DNA of 35,072 bases, from contig NZ_JRNB01000092.1 of assembly GCF_000758885.1 (NCBI RefSeq), forward strand, positions 1-35,072. Reading direction: 5' to 3'. The notes beneath the pieces are model-generated. The model saw nothing but the letters and a program-made list of their open reading frames with translations, searched no databases and was not told the DNA's origin. The position numbers were made by a program, and so were the translations under genes. The stretch comes from Peptostreptococcus sp. MV1 (GTDB taxonomy: Bacteria; Bacillota; Clostridia; Peptostreptococcales; Peptostreptococcaceae). This document shows, piece after piece, positions 6,566-14,935 of this stretch (positions within the stretch are counted from its first letter, which is position 1; every line of letters begins with the position of its first letter).

Positions 6566-7752
6566 TGCCAGAAGAACATGCAAAATTAAGTGCTAGTGGG
6601 TCTAATAGATGGATAAACTGTCCTGGATCTATAGTGCTTGAAAGAAGTTTTGAAGAAAAAGAGTCAGAATACGCAGAAGAGGGTAGACTGGCCCACTCAG
6701 TGGCAGAGTTGAAATTAACTAAGTACTTTAAAAAAGGCATAGGCCCTAAGAAGTTTAAAAGTGCTATGGACGAATTTAAGAAGTCACCATACTGGAATAA
6801 ATCAATGGATGATTATACAGATGACTATTTTGAATTCGTAAAAGAAAAGGCCTTATCTTATCCAGACAGGCCATTCGTAGACGTAGAACTTAGGGTGGAC
6901 TATTCGAATATAGCACCTGAGGGGTTTGGAACTTGCGACTGCATTATGCTTCATGGTGAAGAGTTATCCATCATTGACCTAAAGTATGGTACCGGCGTGA
7001 AAGTGGATGCCAAGGATAACTCACAACTGATGTTATACGCTTTGGGGGCATACAACATGTTCTCAATAATTTATGGCATTAAGACAATTCACTTGTCTAT
7101 AGTGCAGCCTAGGTTAGGTCACTTTGACACCCACACAATTGGAATAGATGAACTACTGGCCTTTGGAGAAAGGATAAAGCCGATAGCCCTAGAGGCATTT
7201 AATGACTCAGACAAACTGGCTGTAGGTGATCACTGTGGATTTTGTAAGGCTAAGTCAAAGTGTAGGACTAGAGCAGAAGCAATGTTTAAGCCTATAGAAG
7301 ATCACATACTACCTATTATGAATGGTGAGCCAGGTAATCTACTAACTAGTGAGGAGATAGGAGAGTTACTAACAAAGATAGAGGGTGTGGCCGACTGGAT
7401 AAAGAAGCTTGATGCAGAAGCCTTAGCAGAGGCCCTAGCAGGTAATACAGTAACAGGATATAAGCTAGTAGAGGGTAGGAGTAATAGGAAGATTACTGAT
7501 GAAGCCTTGGCAGTGAGTAAGCTAGTATCCGCGGGATATGAAGAGCCACTACTGTACGAAAGAAAGTTACTATCTATGACTAACTTAGAAAAGCTAGTTG
7601 GTAAAAAGGACTTTGCGAGTATCTTAGATGGTGTGATAGAAAAGCCACCAGGTAAGCCAACACTTGTTAAGGCTAGTGATAAAAGAAAAGAATACGTCTT
7701 AAATGACGCTAAAAGTATGTTTAATAATTTAGATAAAGAAAAGGAGAATTAA
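6565..7752 (+). CDS. DUF2800 family, Cas4/RecB-like PD-(D/E)XK nuclease
   Basis: 395 residues. The nuclease core is visible: GFGTCDCIM (about residue 118), IIDLKYGTGVKVD (about 131-143, the D-x-K signature) and QLMLYALGAY (motif IV). Cys19 in WINCPGS, with the cluster CGFCKAKSKC near 224-233, matches the Cys-x(n)-Cys-x2-Cys-x5-Cys iron-sulfur pattern of AddB/Cas4 nucleases. Such proteins process DNA ends as 5'-3' exonucleases. It forms a tight block with the ssDNA-binding-like DUF2815 protein 2 bp downstream, so a role in recombination or end processing is likely. Activity is inferred from motifs only. Confidence 0.85.
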   Translation: MPEEHAKLSASGSNRWINCPGSIVLERSFEEKESEYAEEGRLAHSVAELKLTKYFKKGIGPKKFKSAMDEFKKSPYWNKSMDDYTDDYFEFVKEKALSYPDRPFVDVELRVDYSNIAPEGFGTCDCIMLHGEELSIIDLKYGTGVKVDAKDNSQLMLYALGAYNMFSIIYGIKTIHLSIVQPRLGHFDTHTIGIDELLAFGERIKPIALEAFNDSDKLAVGDHCGFCKAKSKCRTRAEAMFKPIEDHILPIMNGEPGNLLTSEEIGELLTKIEGVADWIKKLDAEALAEALAGNTVTGYKLVEGRSNRKITDEALAVSKLVSAGYEEPLLYERKLLSMTNLEKLVGKKDFASILDGVIEKPPGKPTLVKASDKRKEYVLNDAKSMFNNLDKEKEN

Positions 7753-7754
7753 TT

Positions 7755-8321
7755 ATGGCACAGCAGATAACAACAACAGAGGTAAGACTAAGCTACGTAA
7801 ATGTATTTGTGGCAAGAGAGGACCAAAGCGGTAGATTAAAATACGGGGTAACTTGTCTGTTACCTAAGACAGATGTAAATGGATATAACATGTTAATGCA
7901 GGCTATCCAGGCAGAAGCACAGGCAGAGGCTAATGGAAAGTTAAAGGGCGTATCAATTCAGCACGTAAAACACCCAATCCATGATGGTGATGGGGTTACT
8001 CAAAATGGTACACCATTCGGAGACGAGTGCAAAGGCCACTGGGTATTTACTGCATCTTGTAGTGAGGATAGACCGCCTTCAGTGGTAGACCAGAGAGTAC
8101 AGCCTATCCAGGATAGGTCACAAGTATATAGCGGGTGTTATGGCCACGTAGCCTTATCCATATATGTTTATGACAACCAGTCAAAGGGGATAGGTTTTGG
8201 CCTTAATGGTCTTCAGAAGACAAGAGATGGTGAGGCACTAGGATTTAGCTTTAATGCACAGGACGCATTTACGGCAGTAGCTATGCCGGCAGTAGATCCT
8301 ATTACAGGACAGCCAGTATAA
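7755..8321 (+). CDS. DUF2815 family, putative ssDNA-binding protein
   Basis: 188 residues, typical DUF2815 length. The N-terminus TTEVRLSYVNVFVAREDQSG and the motif VTCLLPKTD begin a beta-rich fold. Later parts include WVFTASCSEDRPPSVVD and GCYGHVALSIYVYD, followed by a Gly-rich region and a hydrophobic/proline tail. The family occurs beside phage polymerases and DUF2800 nucleases and is thought to bind single-stranded DNA; this is family inference, not shown here. AAGGAG lies before the ATG. A terminator follows directly, as expected for a product needed in excess over downstream genes. Confidence 0.82.
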   Translation: MAQQITTTEVRLSYVNVFVAREDQSGRLKYGVTCLLPKTDVNGYNMLMQAIQAEAQAEANGKLKGVSIQHVKHPIHDGDGVTQNGTPFGDECKGHWVFTASCSEDRPPSVVDQRVQPIQDRSQVYSGCYGHVALSIYVYDNQSKGIGFGLNGLQKTRDGEALGFSFNAQDAFTAVAMPAVDPITGQPV

Positions 8322-8335
8322 TACATGAACTTAAT

Positions 8336-8362
8336 AGAGGGGTTTTTACCCCTCTTTATTTT
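8336..8362 (+). terminator. Terminator after the DUF2815 gene
   Basis: AGAGGGGT (8336-8343) and ACCCCTCT (8348-8355) form a perfect 8-bp stem around TTTT, followed by TTATTTT. The early operon continues 23 bp later on the same strand, so it must be leaky or overridden. Its CCCTCTTTATTTTA tail recurs after other genes in this prophage. Confidence 0.75.
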
Positions 8363-8384
8363 ACCGATGTAGGGGGTTAAAAAT

Positions 8385-8585
8385 ATGGAATTTGAAGTTT
8401 TTATAAACGCATTAAATGAAATAATTGATAAAGCTAAAGAAAGAGATGTTGAAATAGACGAAGTTGATATCCTGGCAGACAACTACTATAACTGTATTCA
8501 GTTTTCATCAAAGGGGGTTATCGTGGCTGACTTAGACCTTACTGAAAGTGGACCATATAACTTCTATGGAGTTTTGAGGGATTAG
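8385..8585 (+). CDS. Hypothetical small acidic phage protein
   Basis: 66 residues with ribosome site AGGGGG before the ATG. An N-terminal helix (FEVFINALNEIIDKAKERDVEID) is followed by beta strands (NCIQFSSKGVIVADLDL). No family recognised. It is the first gene after the terminator and ends 2 bp before the polymerase gene, so it is probably co-translated with it. Confidence 0.65.
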   Translation: MEFEVFINALNEIIDKAKERDVEIDEVDILADNYYNCIQFSSKGVIVADLDLTESGPYNFYGVLRD

Positions 8586-8587
8586 CT

Positions 8588-10564
8588 ATGAAGCACTTAA
8601 ATATAGATATAGAAACCTATTCAGATGTAGATATCACCAGTAGCGGGGCTTATAAATATGTAGAAGACCCAGCATTTGAGGTCCTTATGTTTGCCTACTC
8701 AATAGATTTTGGAGAAGTTCAAATAATAGACCTGGCACAGGGTGAGGTCCTACCTGATGAAATAATTAAGGCTATGGCAGATGATGAAGTAATCAAACAT
8801 GCATATAATGCTTCGTTTGAGTATAACGCACTTTTGGCAGCCGGATATGATGTAGGTACTAGGTGTGGTTGGCGTTGTTCAATGTTTCATGCTATGTATC
8901 TAGGCTATCCGGGGGGACTGGCCAAGACAGGCAATGCTATAGGGCTACCGCAGGATAAGAAGAAAGATTCAGCAGGTAAGGCACTTATTAATTACTTCTC
9001 TAAGCCTTGTAAGCCAACTAAGGTTAACGGTGGTAGACTTAGAAATCTACCCCACCACGATCTAGACAAGTGGGAGATGTTTAAGGACTACTGTAAGCAG
9101 GACGTTGTGGCAGAGATGGAGATATATAAGAGATTATCTATATTTCCAGTACCTGATATTGAACAGAGGCTGTGGGAGTTATCAGACTCAATGAATGCTT
9201 TAGGCGTTAAGGTGGATGTAGACCTGGTAGATGGCGCACTAGCCATTGATGATGAGTCATCTGATAGGCTTATTAAAAGGGCCAAGGAAGCAACTGGGCT
9301 AGATAATCCTAATTCAACTAAGCAGGTGCTTGAGTGGCTACAGGAAAGGGTAGACGGAGTTGAAAACACCAACAAGGAAACAGTAGCAAGTCTTCTATCA
9401 AGAGATGATATATCTAGTGAGGTCAGGGAGTTTTTGAAAATCAGACAGGAACTGGCCAAGGCCTCTATAAGCAAGTATAAGGCCATGGATGTATGCAAGG
9501 GCAGAGGTGATAGGGTAAGGGGACTGCTACAGGTGTATGGAGCCAACAGGACCGGTAGATGGGCAGGAAGATTAGTCCAGGTACAGAACTTACCTAGAAA
9601 CTACTTAGACAACCTAGAGACCATTAGAGATGTTATTAAGACTAAGAATCTTGACTTACTACAGCTTGTATGTGGGAACGCTTCTGACACCCTATCACAG
9701 CTTATCAGGACGGCTTTTATACCAACTGAAGGTAATAAGTTTGTAGTGGCTGACTATTCAGCCATAGAGGCGAGAGTGGTAGCCTGGCTAGCTGGTGAAG
9801 AGTGGGTCAACAAGGTATTTGCTACCCACGGAAAGATATACGAAGCTACAGCAAGTCAAATGTTTGGCGTGCCTTTTGAACTAATTAAAAAGGGTAATCC
9901 AGAGTATGAGTTAAGGCAGCGTGGCAAGGTCGCAACACTTGCCCTGGGTTATCAGGGTGGCGTAGGTGCCCTAGTTGCTATGGGTGCCGATAAGATGGGC
10001 CTTAGTGAAGATGAAATGACTGAAATAGTTGATAAGTGGAGAGGGGCAAACCCTAACATAGTTAAGCTATGGCACGGTCTAAATCGGGCTTGTATAAAGG
10101 CCCTACAGACAGGAAAAGACCAAGAGATAAGAGGTCTTAGGATTAGGTATGAGTGTGAAGCTATATACGGCCAGTCATTTTTAACAATCCAGCTACCTAG
10201 TGGACGAAAGCTATTTTATCCAAAACCATACATCAAGGATAATCAATTTGACAAGCCAGCAATCCACTTTTTCTCACAGAAAAACACCAAGTGGTATCCT
10301 GAAAGCACCTATGGGGGTAAGCTAACAGAAAACTGTGTACAGGCTATTGCCAGGGACTGCTTGGCAGACCTATTGATTAAATTAGATAGTAGGTTTAAAA
10401 ACCACCCAGTAGTAATGCACATTCATGATGAGGTTGTGTTAGATGCCGGCCAAGACCTTACACTTGACGAAGTATGCGAGATAATGGCAGAGCCGGTAGG
10501 ATGGGCACCTGGGTTAGTGTTAAAAGGCGCTGGCTTTGAGTCAGAATTTTATATGAAGGATTAG
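8588..10564 (+). CDS. Phage family A DNA polymerase (PolA-like)
   Basis: 658 residues, with a 3'-5' exonuclease and polymerase but no 5'-nuclease domain. Exonuclease motifs: DIET (residues 6-9), YNASFEYNALL (about 78) and YCKQDVVAE (about 172), a DEDDy pattern. Polymerase motif A is VVADYSAIEARVVAWL near 385, motif B RQRGKVATLALGYQGG near 442, and motif C MHIHDEVVLD near 610. It should be the replicative polymerase of the phage, working with the VapE-type primase-helicase encoded downstream. All catalytic residues appear intact, with no frameshift. Confidence 0.95.
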   Translation: MKHLNIDIETYSDVDITSSGAYKYVEDPAFEVLMFAYSIDFGEVQIIDLAQGEVLPDEIIKAMADDEVIKHAYNASFEYNALLAAGYDVGTRCGWRCSMFHAMYLGYPGGLAKTGNAIGLPQDKKKDSAGKALINYFSKPCKPTKVNGGRLRNLPHHDLDKWEMFKDYCKQDVVAEMEIYKRLSIFPVPDIEQRLWELSDSMNALGVKVDVDLVDGALAIDDESSDRLIKRAKEATGLDNPNSTKQVLEWLQERVDGVENTNKETVASLLSRDDISSEVREFLKIRQELAKASISKYKAMDVCKGRGDRVRGLLQVYGANRTGRWAGRLVQVQNLPRNYLDNLETIRDVIKTKNLDLLQLVCGNASDTLSQLIRTAFIPTEGNKFVVADYSAIEARVVAWLAGEEWVNKVFATHGKIYEATASQMFGVPFELIKKGNPEYELRQRGKVATLALGYQGGVGALVAMGADKMGLSEDEMTEIVDKWRGANPNIVKLWHGLNRACIKALQTGKDQEIRGLRIRYECEAIYGQSFLTIQLPSGRKLFYPKPYIKDNQFDKPAIHFFSQKNTKWYPESTYGGKLTENCVQAIARDCLADLLIKLDSRFKNHPVVMHIHDEVVLDAGQDLTLDEVCEIMAEPVGWAPGLVLKGAGFESEFYMKD

Positions 10565-10574
10565 GGGGTTAAAC

Positions 10575-10871
10575 ATGATAAGAAATGAAGTAGAAGAACA
10601 GATTAAGAATAAAGCGGTGGCACCATATATAGCGGGTGAAATGCCTGACATGATAAACAGTCCGGCACATTATAAGTTAGATGGCTTAGACATAGAGTCC
10701 AAGGATGTTCTAAAATCAGTCTTAGGCACTAAAGGTTATGTTCATTGGGCTTGTGGTAACGCTATGAAATACATCTTTAGGTGGGAAAAGAAAAACGGAC
10801 TTGAAGACTTAAAGAAGGCCAGGAAGAACTTAGACTTTGCTATAGATACTTTAGAAAGCATTGGTGAGTGA
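10575..10871 (+). CDS. DUF3310 family phage protein
   Basis: 98 residues. The family pattern is clear: INSPAHYKLDGLDIES at the start of the domain, GYVHWACGNAMKYIFRWEKKNG in the middle and DLKKARKNLDFAIDTL at the end. DUF3310 proteins are common next to phage replication genes and are sometimes called nucleotide kinase-like, but the biochemical role is unsettled. AGGGGGTT precedes the ATG. It is 10 bp after the polymerase gene and 1 bp before the broken small gene. Confidence 0.85.
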   Translation: MIRNEVEEQIKNKAVAPYIAGEMPDMINSPAHYKLDGLDIESKDVLKSVLGTKGYVHWACGNAMKYIFRWEKKNGLEDLKKARKNLDFAIDTLESIGE

Positions 10872-10872
10872 T

Positions 10873-11069
10873 ATGGATCTAGATTATAATTTACAAATAA
10901 TTACAGCGACTTACGCTGTAATTATTTGGAAGAAGCAATATGCGGCATAGACAAATACATAGATATCTCACCGACTGATGATTATAAAGCACAATTAATC
11001 GCAACAAAAAGATTGTATGGTGAATATTTAAAGAAATTAAAAGAGTGGCTTGATAGTCAGGAAAAATAG
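10873..11069 (+). pseudogene. Small phage gene broken by a -1 frame change
   Basis: From ATG 10873 the frame reads MDLDYNLQIITATYAVIIW and stops at 10948-10950. The -1 frame is open from 10890 to TAG 11067-11069 and reads like an ordinary protein end: NYLEEAICGIDKYIDISPTDD, then a charged helix (EYLKKLKEWLDSQEK). One extra T in the TTT run near 10890-10892 would join them into a single protein of about 64 residues. The downstream half has no ribosome site of its own. Best read as a one-base deletion in a T-run, either a real pseudogene or a sequencing error. No classical slippery heptamer is present. Function unknown. Confidence 0.6.
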
Positions 11070-11080
11070 GAGGTATAAAA

Positions 11081-11560
11081 ATGAACAATGATATTAGAAA
11101 ATTAATAGATGACAACTGGGAAGATATAAAAGAGCTGATAGCCCAAAAAACAGAGGCAGAACAGAAGCCTAAGACGATATGGGACTTAAAAACAAAAGAT
11201 GGAGAAGAATATTACCGTCTATATCACAATGGAGCTATAGTACTATGTGCTTTTAGCAGTAGCATGGATAGATTATTCAGGTATTTGGGCAACGCGTTCT
11301 TGACTAAAGAGGAAGCAGAATTCATGAAAGAAAGACGCAGTATAGAGGCTATTATGAGAAAATATAGCAAGCCTTTTAAATTTAATAAACATAATTACTG
11401 CTTAGTATATAACCGTTATAATGAGTCGGTCAATATCGAGAGTTATGGAGTTTTTAATTGTGGTGTGTCTTGTTTTGAAACAAAAGAAATCGCACAGCAA
11501 GTTATCGATAAAATTGGAGAAGATAGACTTAAAAAATACTGGTTTGGAGTTAAGGAGTAA
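11081..11560 (+). CDS. Hypothetical phage protein
   Basis: 159 residues preceded by AGGAGG. The N-terminal 25 residues are a charged helix, followed by IWDLKTKDGEEYYRLYHNGAI and RYLGNAFLTKEEAEFMKERRS, a pattern common in uncharacterised phage proteins of this genomic position (a WDL strand, then a 'GNxFxTKEEAE' turn). No catalytic motif recognised. It lies in the early operon between the broken gene and a small membrane protein, 5 bp from the latter. Confidence 0.75.
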   Translation: MNNDIRKLIDDNWEDIKELIAQKTEAEQKPKTIWDLKTKDGEEYYRLYHNGAIVLCAFSSSMDRLFRYLGNAFLTKEEAEFMKERRSIEAIMRKYSKPFKFNKHNYCLVYNRYNESVNIESYGVFNCGVSCFETKEIAQQVIDKIGEDRLKKYWFGVKE

Positions 11561-11565
11561 ATAAA

Positions 11566-11874
11566 ATGAGTTATTTAGGTTACAGGAAGTTGCCCAAGAA
11601 GATATATTGCATTGTGATATTAATTATAGTCGCATGGATGATATTTATAACCGGATTTAGTGTAGGAAAGACAATCCAGAAAGAACAAGACAGGCTATAT
11701 GTGGGCAAAGTGGTTGAAAAAGAACACGTTCCAGAAAAGATAGAAAACGGCGAGAGATTTGATGAATCTTACTATATAGTAGTTGAAGATAATCACGGAG
11801 ACTATCTTAGGTATAGCGTATCAAAAGATGTTTACCAGCAAATTGATATAGGTGAGATGTATAGAAGAAAGTAG
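11566..11874 (+). CDS. Small single-pass membrane protein
   Basis: 102 residues. A basic N-terminus (YRKLPKK) is followed by one hydrophobic segment at about residues 13-33 (IYCIVILIIVAWMIFITGF), then a charged domain of about 65 residues (LYVGKVVEKEHVPEK, YYIVVEDNHGDYLRYSV) predicted outside the cytoplasm by the positive-inside rule. The C-terminal strand pattern resembles small beta-barrel domains of many uncharacterised prophage proteins. It could act in host takeover or superinfection exclusion, but nothing in the sequence fixes this. Confidence 0.7.
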   Translation: MSYLGYRKLPKKIYCIVILIIVAWMIFITGFSVGKTIQKEQDRLYVGKVVEKEHVPEKIENGERFDESYYIVVEDNHGDYLRYSVSKDVYQQIDIGEMYRRK

Positions 11875-11882
11875 GTGGGTTG

Positions 11883-12425
11883 ATGTCAGTACATAAATAT
11901 CCCTGGATGGATGATGAAATAAGTCTCATAGCAGCTAATATTGAACATCCACCCAGAATCGTATATAAGAAATACGTTGAGAAATTTGGCAGCATAAGGT
12001 CATTTAATGCAGTAAAGTTGAAAAGACTAAAACTTATAGAAGAGCAGGACGAGGTGGATAAAGACTTAAAAGAAATTGGGCCGGCTAGAAATACACAAGC
12101 TAAGCCTAATAAGGTCATATCAAAATATGATATGGGTAGAATTCTCAAGGATGATTTAACAGAGAGGCGGAAGAGAAATGCCCAGCTAAAAGACTTCACT
12201 GAATTGGTGACTGGTAATAGCTATAGGGTGAAGTTAGCAGAGGGTCACAGCAGTGAACTTGATTTAACATTCGAGTATATGGATGACTACAACCTATATT
12301 TTAGGGCCAATAGTGGTTGCGTTGAGACTTTTCCAAGACATAGAAATTTAGTAGTAATATTTGATAAAAATTCAAATAAACTTGTGTGCAAGCCTTTAGC
12401 GTTTGCGCCTAATGATAAAGTCTAA
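11883..12425 (+). CDS. SANT/Myb-like DNA-binding domain phage protein
   Basis: 180 residues from ATG 11883, after GTAGGTGGG; an in-frame TTG at 11880 is an alternative. Residues about 5-50 look like a Myb/SANT-type helix-turn-helix (YPWMDDEISLIAANIEHPP, then FGSIRSFNAVKLKRLKL). A charged linker follows, then a C-terminal domain of about 70 residues with alternating strands (YRVKLAEGHSSELDLTFEYM, NLVVIFDKNSNKLVCKPL). It lies directly before the primase-helicase. A DNA-binding replication accessory or regulator is plausible; the exact role is unknown. Confidence 0.65.
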   Translation: MSVHKYPWMDDEISLIAANIEHPPRIVYKKYVEKFGSIRSFNAVKLKRLKLIEEQDEVDKDLKEIGPARNTQAKPNKVISKYDMGRILKDDLTERRKRNAQLKDFTELVTGNSYRVKLAEGHSSELDLTFEYMDDYNLYFRANSGCVETFPRHRNLVVIFDKNSNKLVCKPLAFAPNDKV

Positions 12426-12446
12426 AAAAAGGGGGGGGTAACCTTG
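12424..12446 (+). promoter_or_regulatory. Homopolymer A7-G8 ribosome site with TTG start of the primase-helicase
   Basis: A run of seven A (12424-12430) is followed by eight G (12431-12438) and then TAACC and the TTG start codon at 12444. The G-run is the Shine-Dalgarno sequence. No ATG lies close enough to replace the TTG in this frame. Confidence 0.7.
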
Positions 12447-14924
12447 TTTAAAAATGATAGAAAAATAACCTTGTCGGTGGGGTCAAATAGATATTCAAAA
12501 AACTGGCAAAGACAGACTATGAACTATTCTGACCTTGTTGACAAACTAAAGACCCCTACTAGATCACTTGAGAGTCTGGCCGATTACATGAAAATGAAAA
12601 AATCCCAGCAGGATGCACTAAAAGATGTTGGTGGTTTTGTCGGTGGTGTGCTAAAAGGTAACCAAAGACTTTCACATAATATCGAGTCCAGGGACCTAAT
12701 TACCCTGGACTTTGATAATATCGCAAGTGGGATGACGGAAGATGTTATCAAAAGGGTTCAGATACTAGGGTGTAACTATGTTATATATTCAACTAGAAAG
12801 CATGCTAGTTATAAGCCCAGGCTTAGGATAATCATTCCTACAGATAGGACAATTACCGTAGATGAGTATGAGCCTATAGCAAGAAAAGTTGCTGCCATGA
12901 TAGGGATAGAGATGGCAGACCCGACAACATTCCAGGCATCTAGACTAATGTATTGGCCGAGTTGTTCATCTGATAGCGAATACGTGTATAAGTATGAGGA
13001 CAAGCCATTTTTAAACGCAGACGGTATTCTTAGTCAGTATGCAGACTGGAAGGATGTCACTTGTTGGCCGCAGGTTCCTGGGGTTGATATTAAACAAAGG
13101 CACTTAGTGGACAAGCAACAAGACCCTACTACTAAAAAAGGGCTTGTAGGGGCGTTTTGTAGGACCTATGATATATTTTCAGCCATGGATAAATTTATCC
13201 CAGGCGCCTATGAAGATACAGGAAAAGATGACAGATACACATATGCTGGTGGGTCAACATCAGGTGGTGCAGTTATATACCAAGATGGAATGTTCTTGTA
13301 CTCCCACCACGCTACAGACCCTTGTAGTGGTCAGCTAGTTAATGCCTGGGACCTTATAAGGCTGCATAAGTTCTCACATCTTGACGAAGAAGCGACTGAA
13401 GGTACACCAGTATCCAAAATGCCGTCTTACGTGGCTATGAAAGAGCTTGTTAGGGTAGATAAGGCAGTTATGTCTAAGCTTGATGAAGAACGCCAGGAAG
13501 AGGCCCAGGATTATTTCAGTGACCTAGGTCAAAGTAGAGTAGGTCAAATTGTCGTAAGTCAAGATGTAACGGATAGTGTAGATCAAGTTAAAGAAATAGA
13601 AGATAGCAACTGGGTAGAGAAGCTAGAAAAAAATCCAAATACTGGAAAGAATGAAAAGTCAATAGCCAATATAGTACTAATCCTATCTAATGATAGGAAT
13701 TACAAGGGTAGGATATGGTTAGATGACTTTGCGGGTAGGCTAATGGTTACTTGTCCACTACCCTGGGATAGTGGTGACGGATCGAGAGAGTGGAAAGATT
13801 CAGATGACGCCCAGCTGGCTTTAAGGTTAGAAAAGGAGTACCAGATAGCGGGCAAGGATAAGATAGAAACGGCTGTTAAGGTAGTAAGTGATAACAATAA
13901 AAGAAATGAAGTAAAAGAGCTTATAGAGTCATTTAAGTGGGATGGCGTATCGAGGATACCTACCCTGCTACACGATTATCTAGGGGCCGAACAGTCCATA
14001 TATGCAGCGGATATCATGAAAAAGTCATTGGCTGCTGCCGTCGCTAGGGCGTTTAGTGATAGCGGGGTTAAGTATGACTATATGGTGATATTCACCGGTA
14101 AGCAGGGGATAGGTAAGTCTACCTTCTTGAGTAAGTTAGGTATGAACTGGTTTAGTGATAGCCTGTATAACTTTGAAGGTAAAGAGGCAGCGGAACTTAT
14201 CCAAGGGACTCTGATTAATGAAGTGGGCGAGCTATCAGCCATGAATAAGTCAGAGACAGAAGCCATCAAGCAGTTTTTATCTAAAACGCATGATATCTAC
14301 AGGGCTGCTTATGGAAGACATACATTTAAAAGACCTAGAAGATGTGTATTTTTTGGATCAACTAATGCCAGTGAGTTTCTAAAGGATGCCACGGGTAATA
14401 GGCGTTTTTGGCCGATAAAGGTTGGTGTAGAGCCTACTACTAAGAACATATTTAAGGACCTAGACGAGGAAATAGACCAGATATGGGCAGAAGCTTATAT
14501 TTACTATATATTAGGTGAGCCTCTATATCTAGAGGGCGAGAGTGAAGCCATGTCGAAGAAGTTCCAGGAAGACTTTAGGGAGATTGACCCTTGGCAGACA
14601 GAGATAGAAGAGTTTCTTGCTATGAAGATACCCAGGGATTGGTACAGTCTTAATATTGGCCAGCAAAGGGCATACGTGCAAGGAAATCTAAAGACAGAAA
14701 GTCCATTAATCGATAGGGATAGGGTGTGCATTAAAGAGATATGGCAGGTGTGTTTTGGCACTGATATGAAATATTGCACTAAAAGAGAGTCCAATAGAAT
14801 ATCATCAATATTGACCGGATTATCGGGGTGGCGAAAGATAAATTCTACTGCTAGATACGGAAATTTCGGTACACAAAAAGGCTTTGAAAAAAGCAAAATA
14901 ATAGTGCTAAAACAGATTAACTAA
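12444..14924 (+). CDS. VapE-type phage primase-helicase
   Basis: 826 residues. The N-terminal half resembles a primase-like domain (LITLDFDNI near residue 90, YSTRKHASYKPRLRIIIP near 115-132, then a conserved TTFQASRLMYWP). The C-terminal virulence-associated E (VapE/D5-like) helicase domain has Walker A FTGKQGIGKSTFL (about 550), Walker B TLINEVGELSAM and the arginine-rich FKRPRRCVFFGSTNASEFL with GNRRFWP further on. It should open and prime the phage origin; the repeat cluster immediately downstream is the likely target. TTG start with a G8 ribosome site. Full length and apparently intact. Confidence 0.92.
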   Translation: MFKNDRKITLSVGSNRYSKNWQRQTMNYSDLVDKLKTPTRSLESLADYMKMKKSQQDALKDVGGFVGGVLKGNQRLSHNIESRDLITLDFDNIASGMTEDVIKRVQILGCNYVIYSTRKHASYKPRLRIIIPTDRTITVDEYEPIARKVAAMIGIEMADPTTFQASRLMYWPSCSSDSEYVYKYEDKPFLNADGILSQYADWKDVTCWPQVPGVDIKQRHLVDKQQDPTTKKGLVGAFCRTYDIFSAMDKFIPGAYEDTGKDDRYTYAGGSTSGGAVIYQDGMFLYSHHATDPCSGQLVNAWDLIRLHKFSHLDEEATEGTPVSKMPSYVAMKELVRVDKAVMSKLDEERQEEAQDYFSDLGQSRVGQIVVSQDVTDSVDQVKEIEDSNWVEKLEKNPNTGKNEKSIANIVLILSNDRNYKGRIWLDDFAGRLMVTCPLPWDSGDGSREWKDSDDAQLALRLEKEYQIAGKDKIETAVKVVSDNNKRNEVKELIESFKWDGVSRIPTLLHDYLGAEQSIYAADIMKKSLAAAVARAFSDSGVKYDYMVIFTGKQGIGKSTFLSKLGMNWFSDSLYNFEGKEAAELIQGTLINEVGELSAMNKSETEAIKQFLSKTHDIYRAAYGRHTFKRPRRCVFFGSTNASEFLKDATGNRRFWPIKVGVEPTTKNIFKDLDEEIDQIWAEAYIYYILGEPLYLEGESEAMSKKFQEDFREIDPWQTEIEEFLAMKIPRDWYSLNIGQQRAYVQGNLKTESPLIDRDRVCIKEIWQVCFGTDMKYCTKRESNRISSILTGLSGWRKINSTARYGNFGTQKGFEKSKIIVLKQIN

Positions 14925-14935
14925 TGGGCATTTTT

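Noticed and set aside
10885-10895. Programmed -1 frameshift in the small broken gene
   Set aside because: The site does not allow both tRNAs to re-pair (AAT would shift to TAA), so an indel is more likely than recoding.
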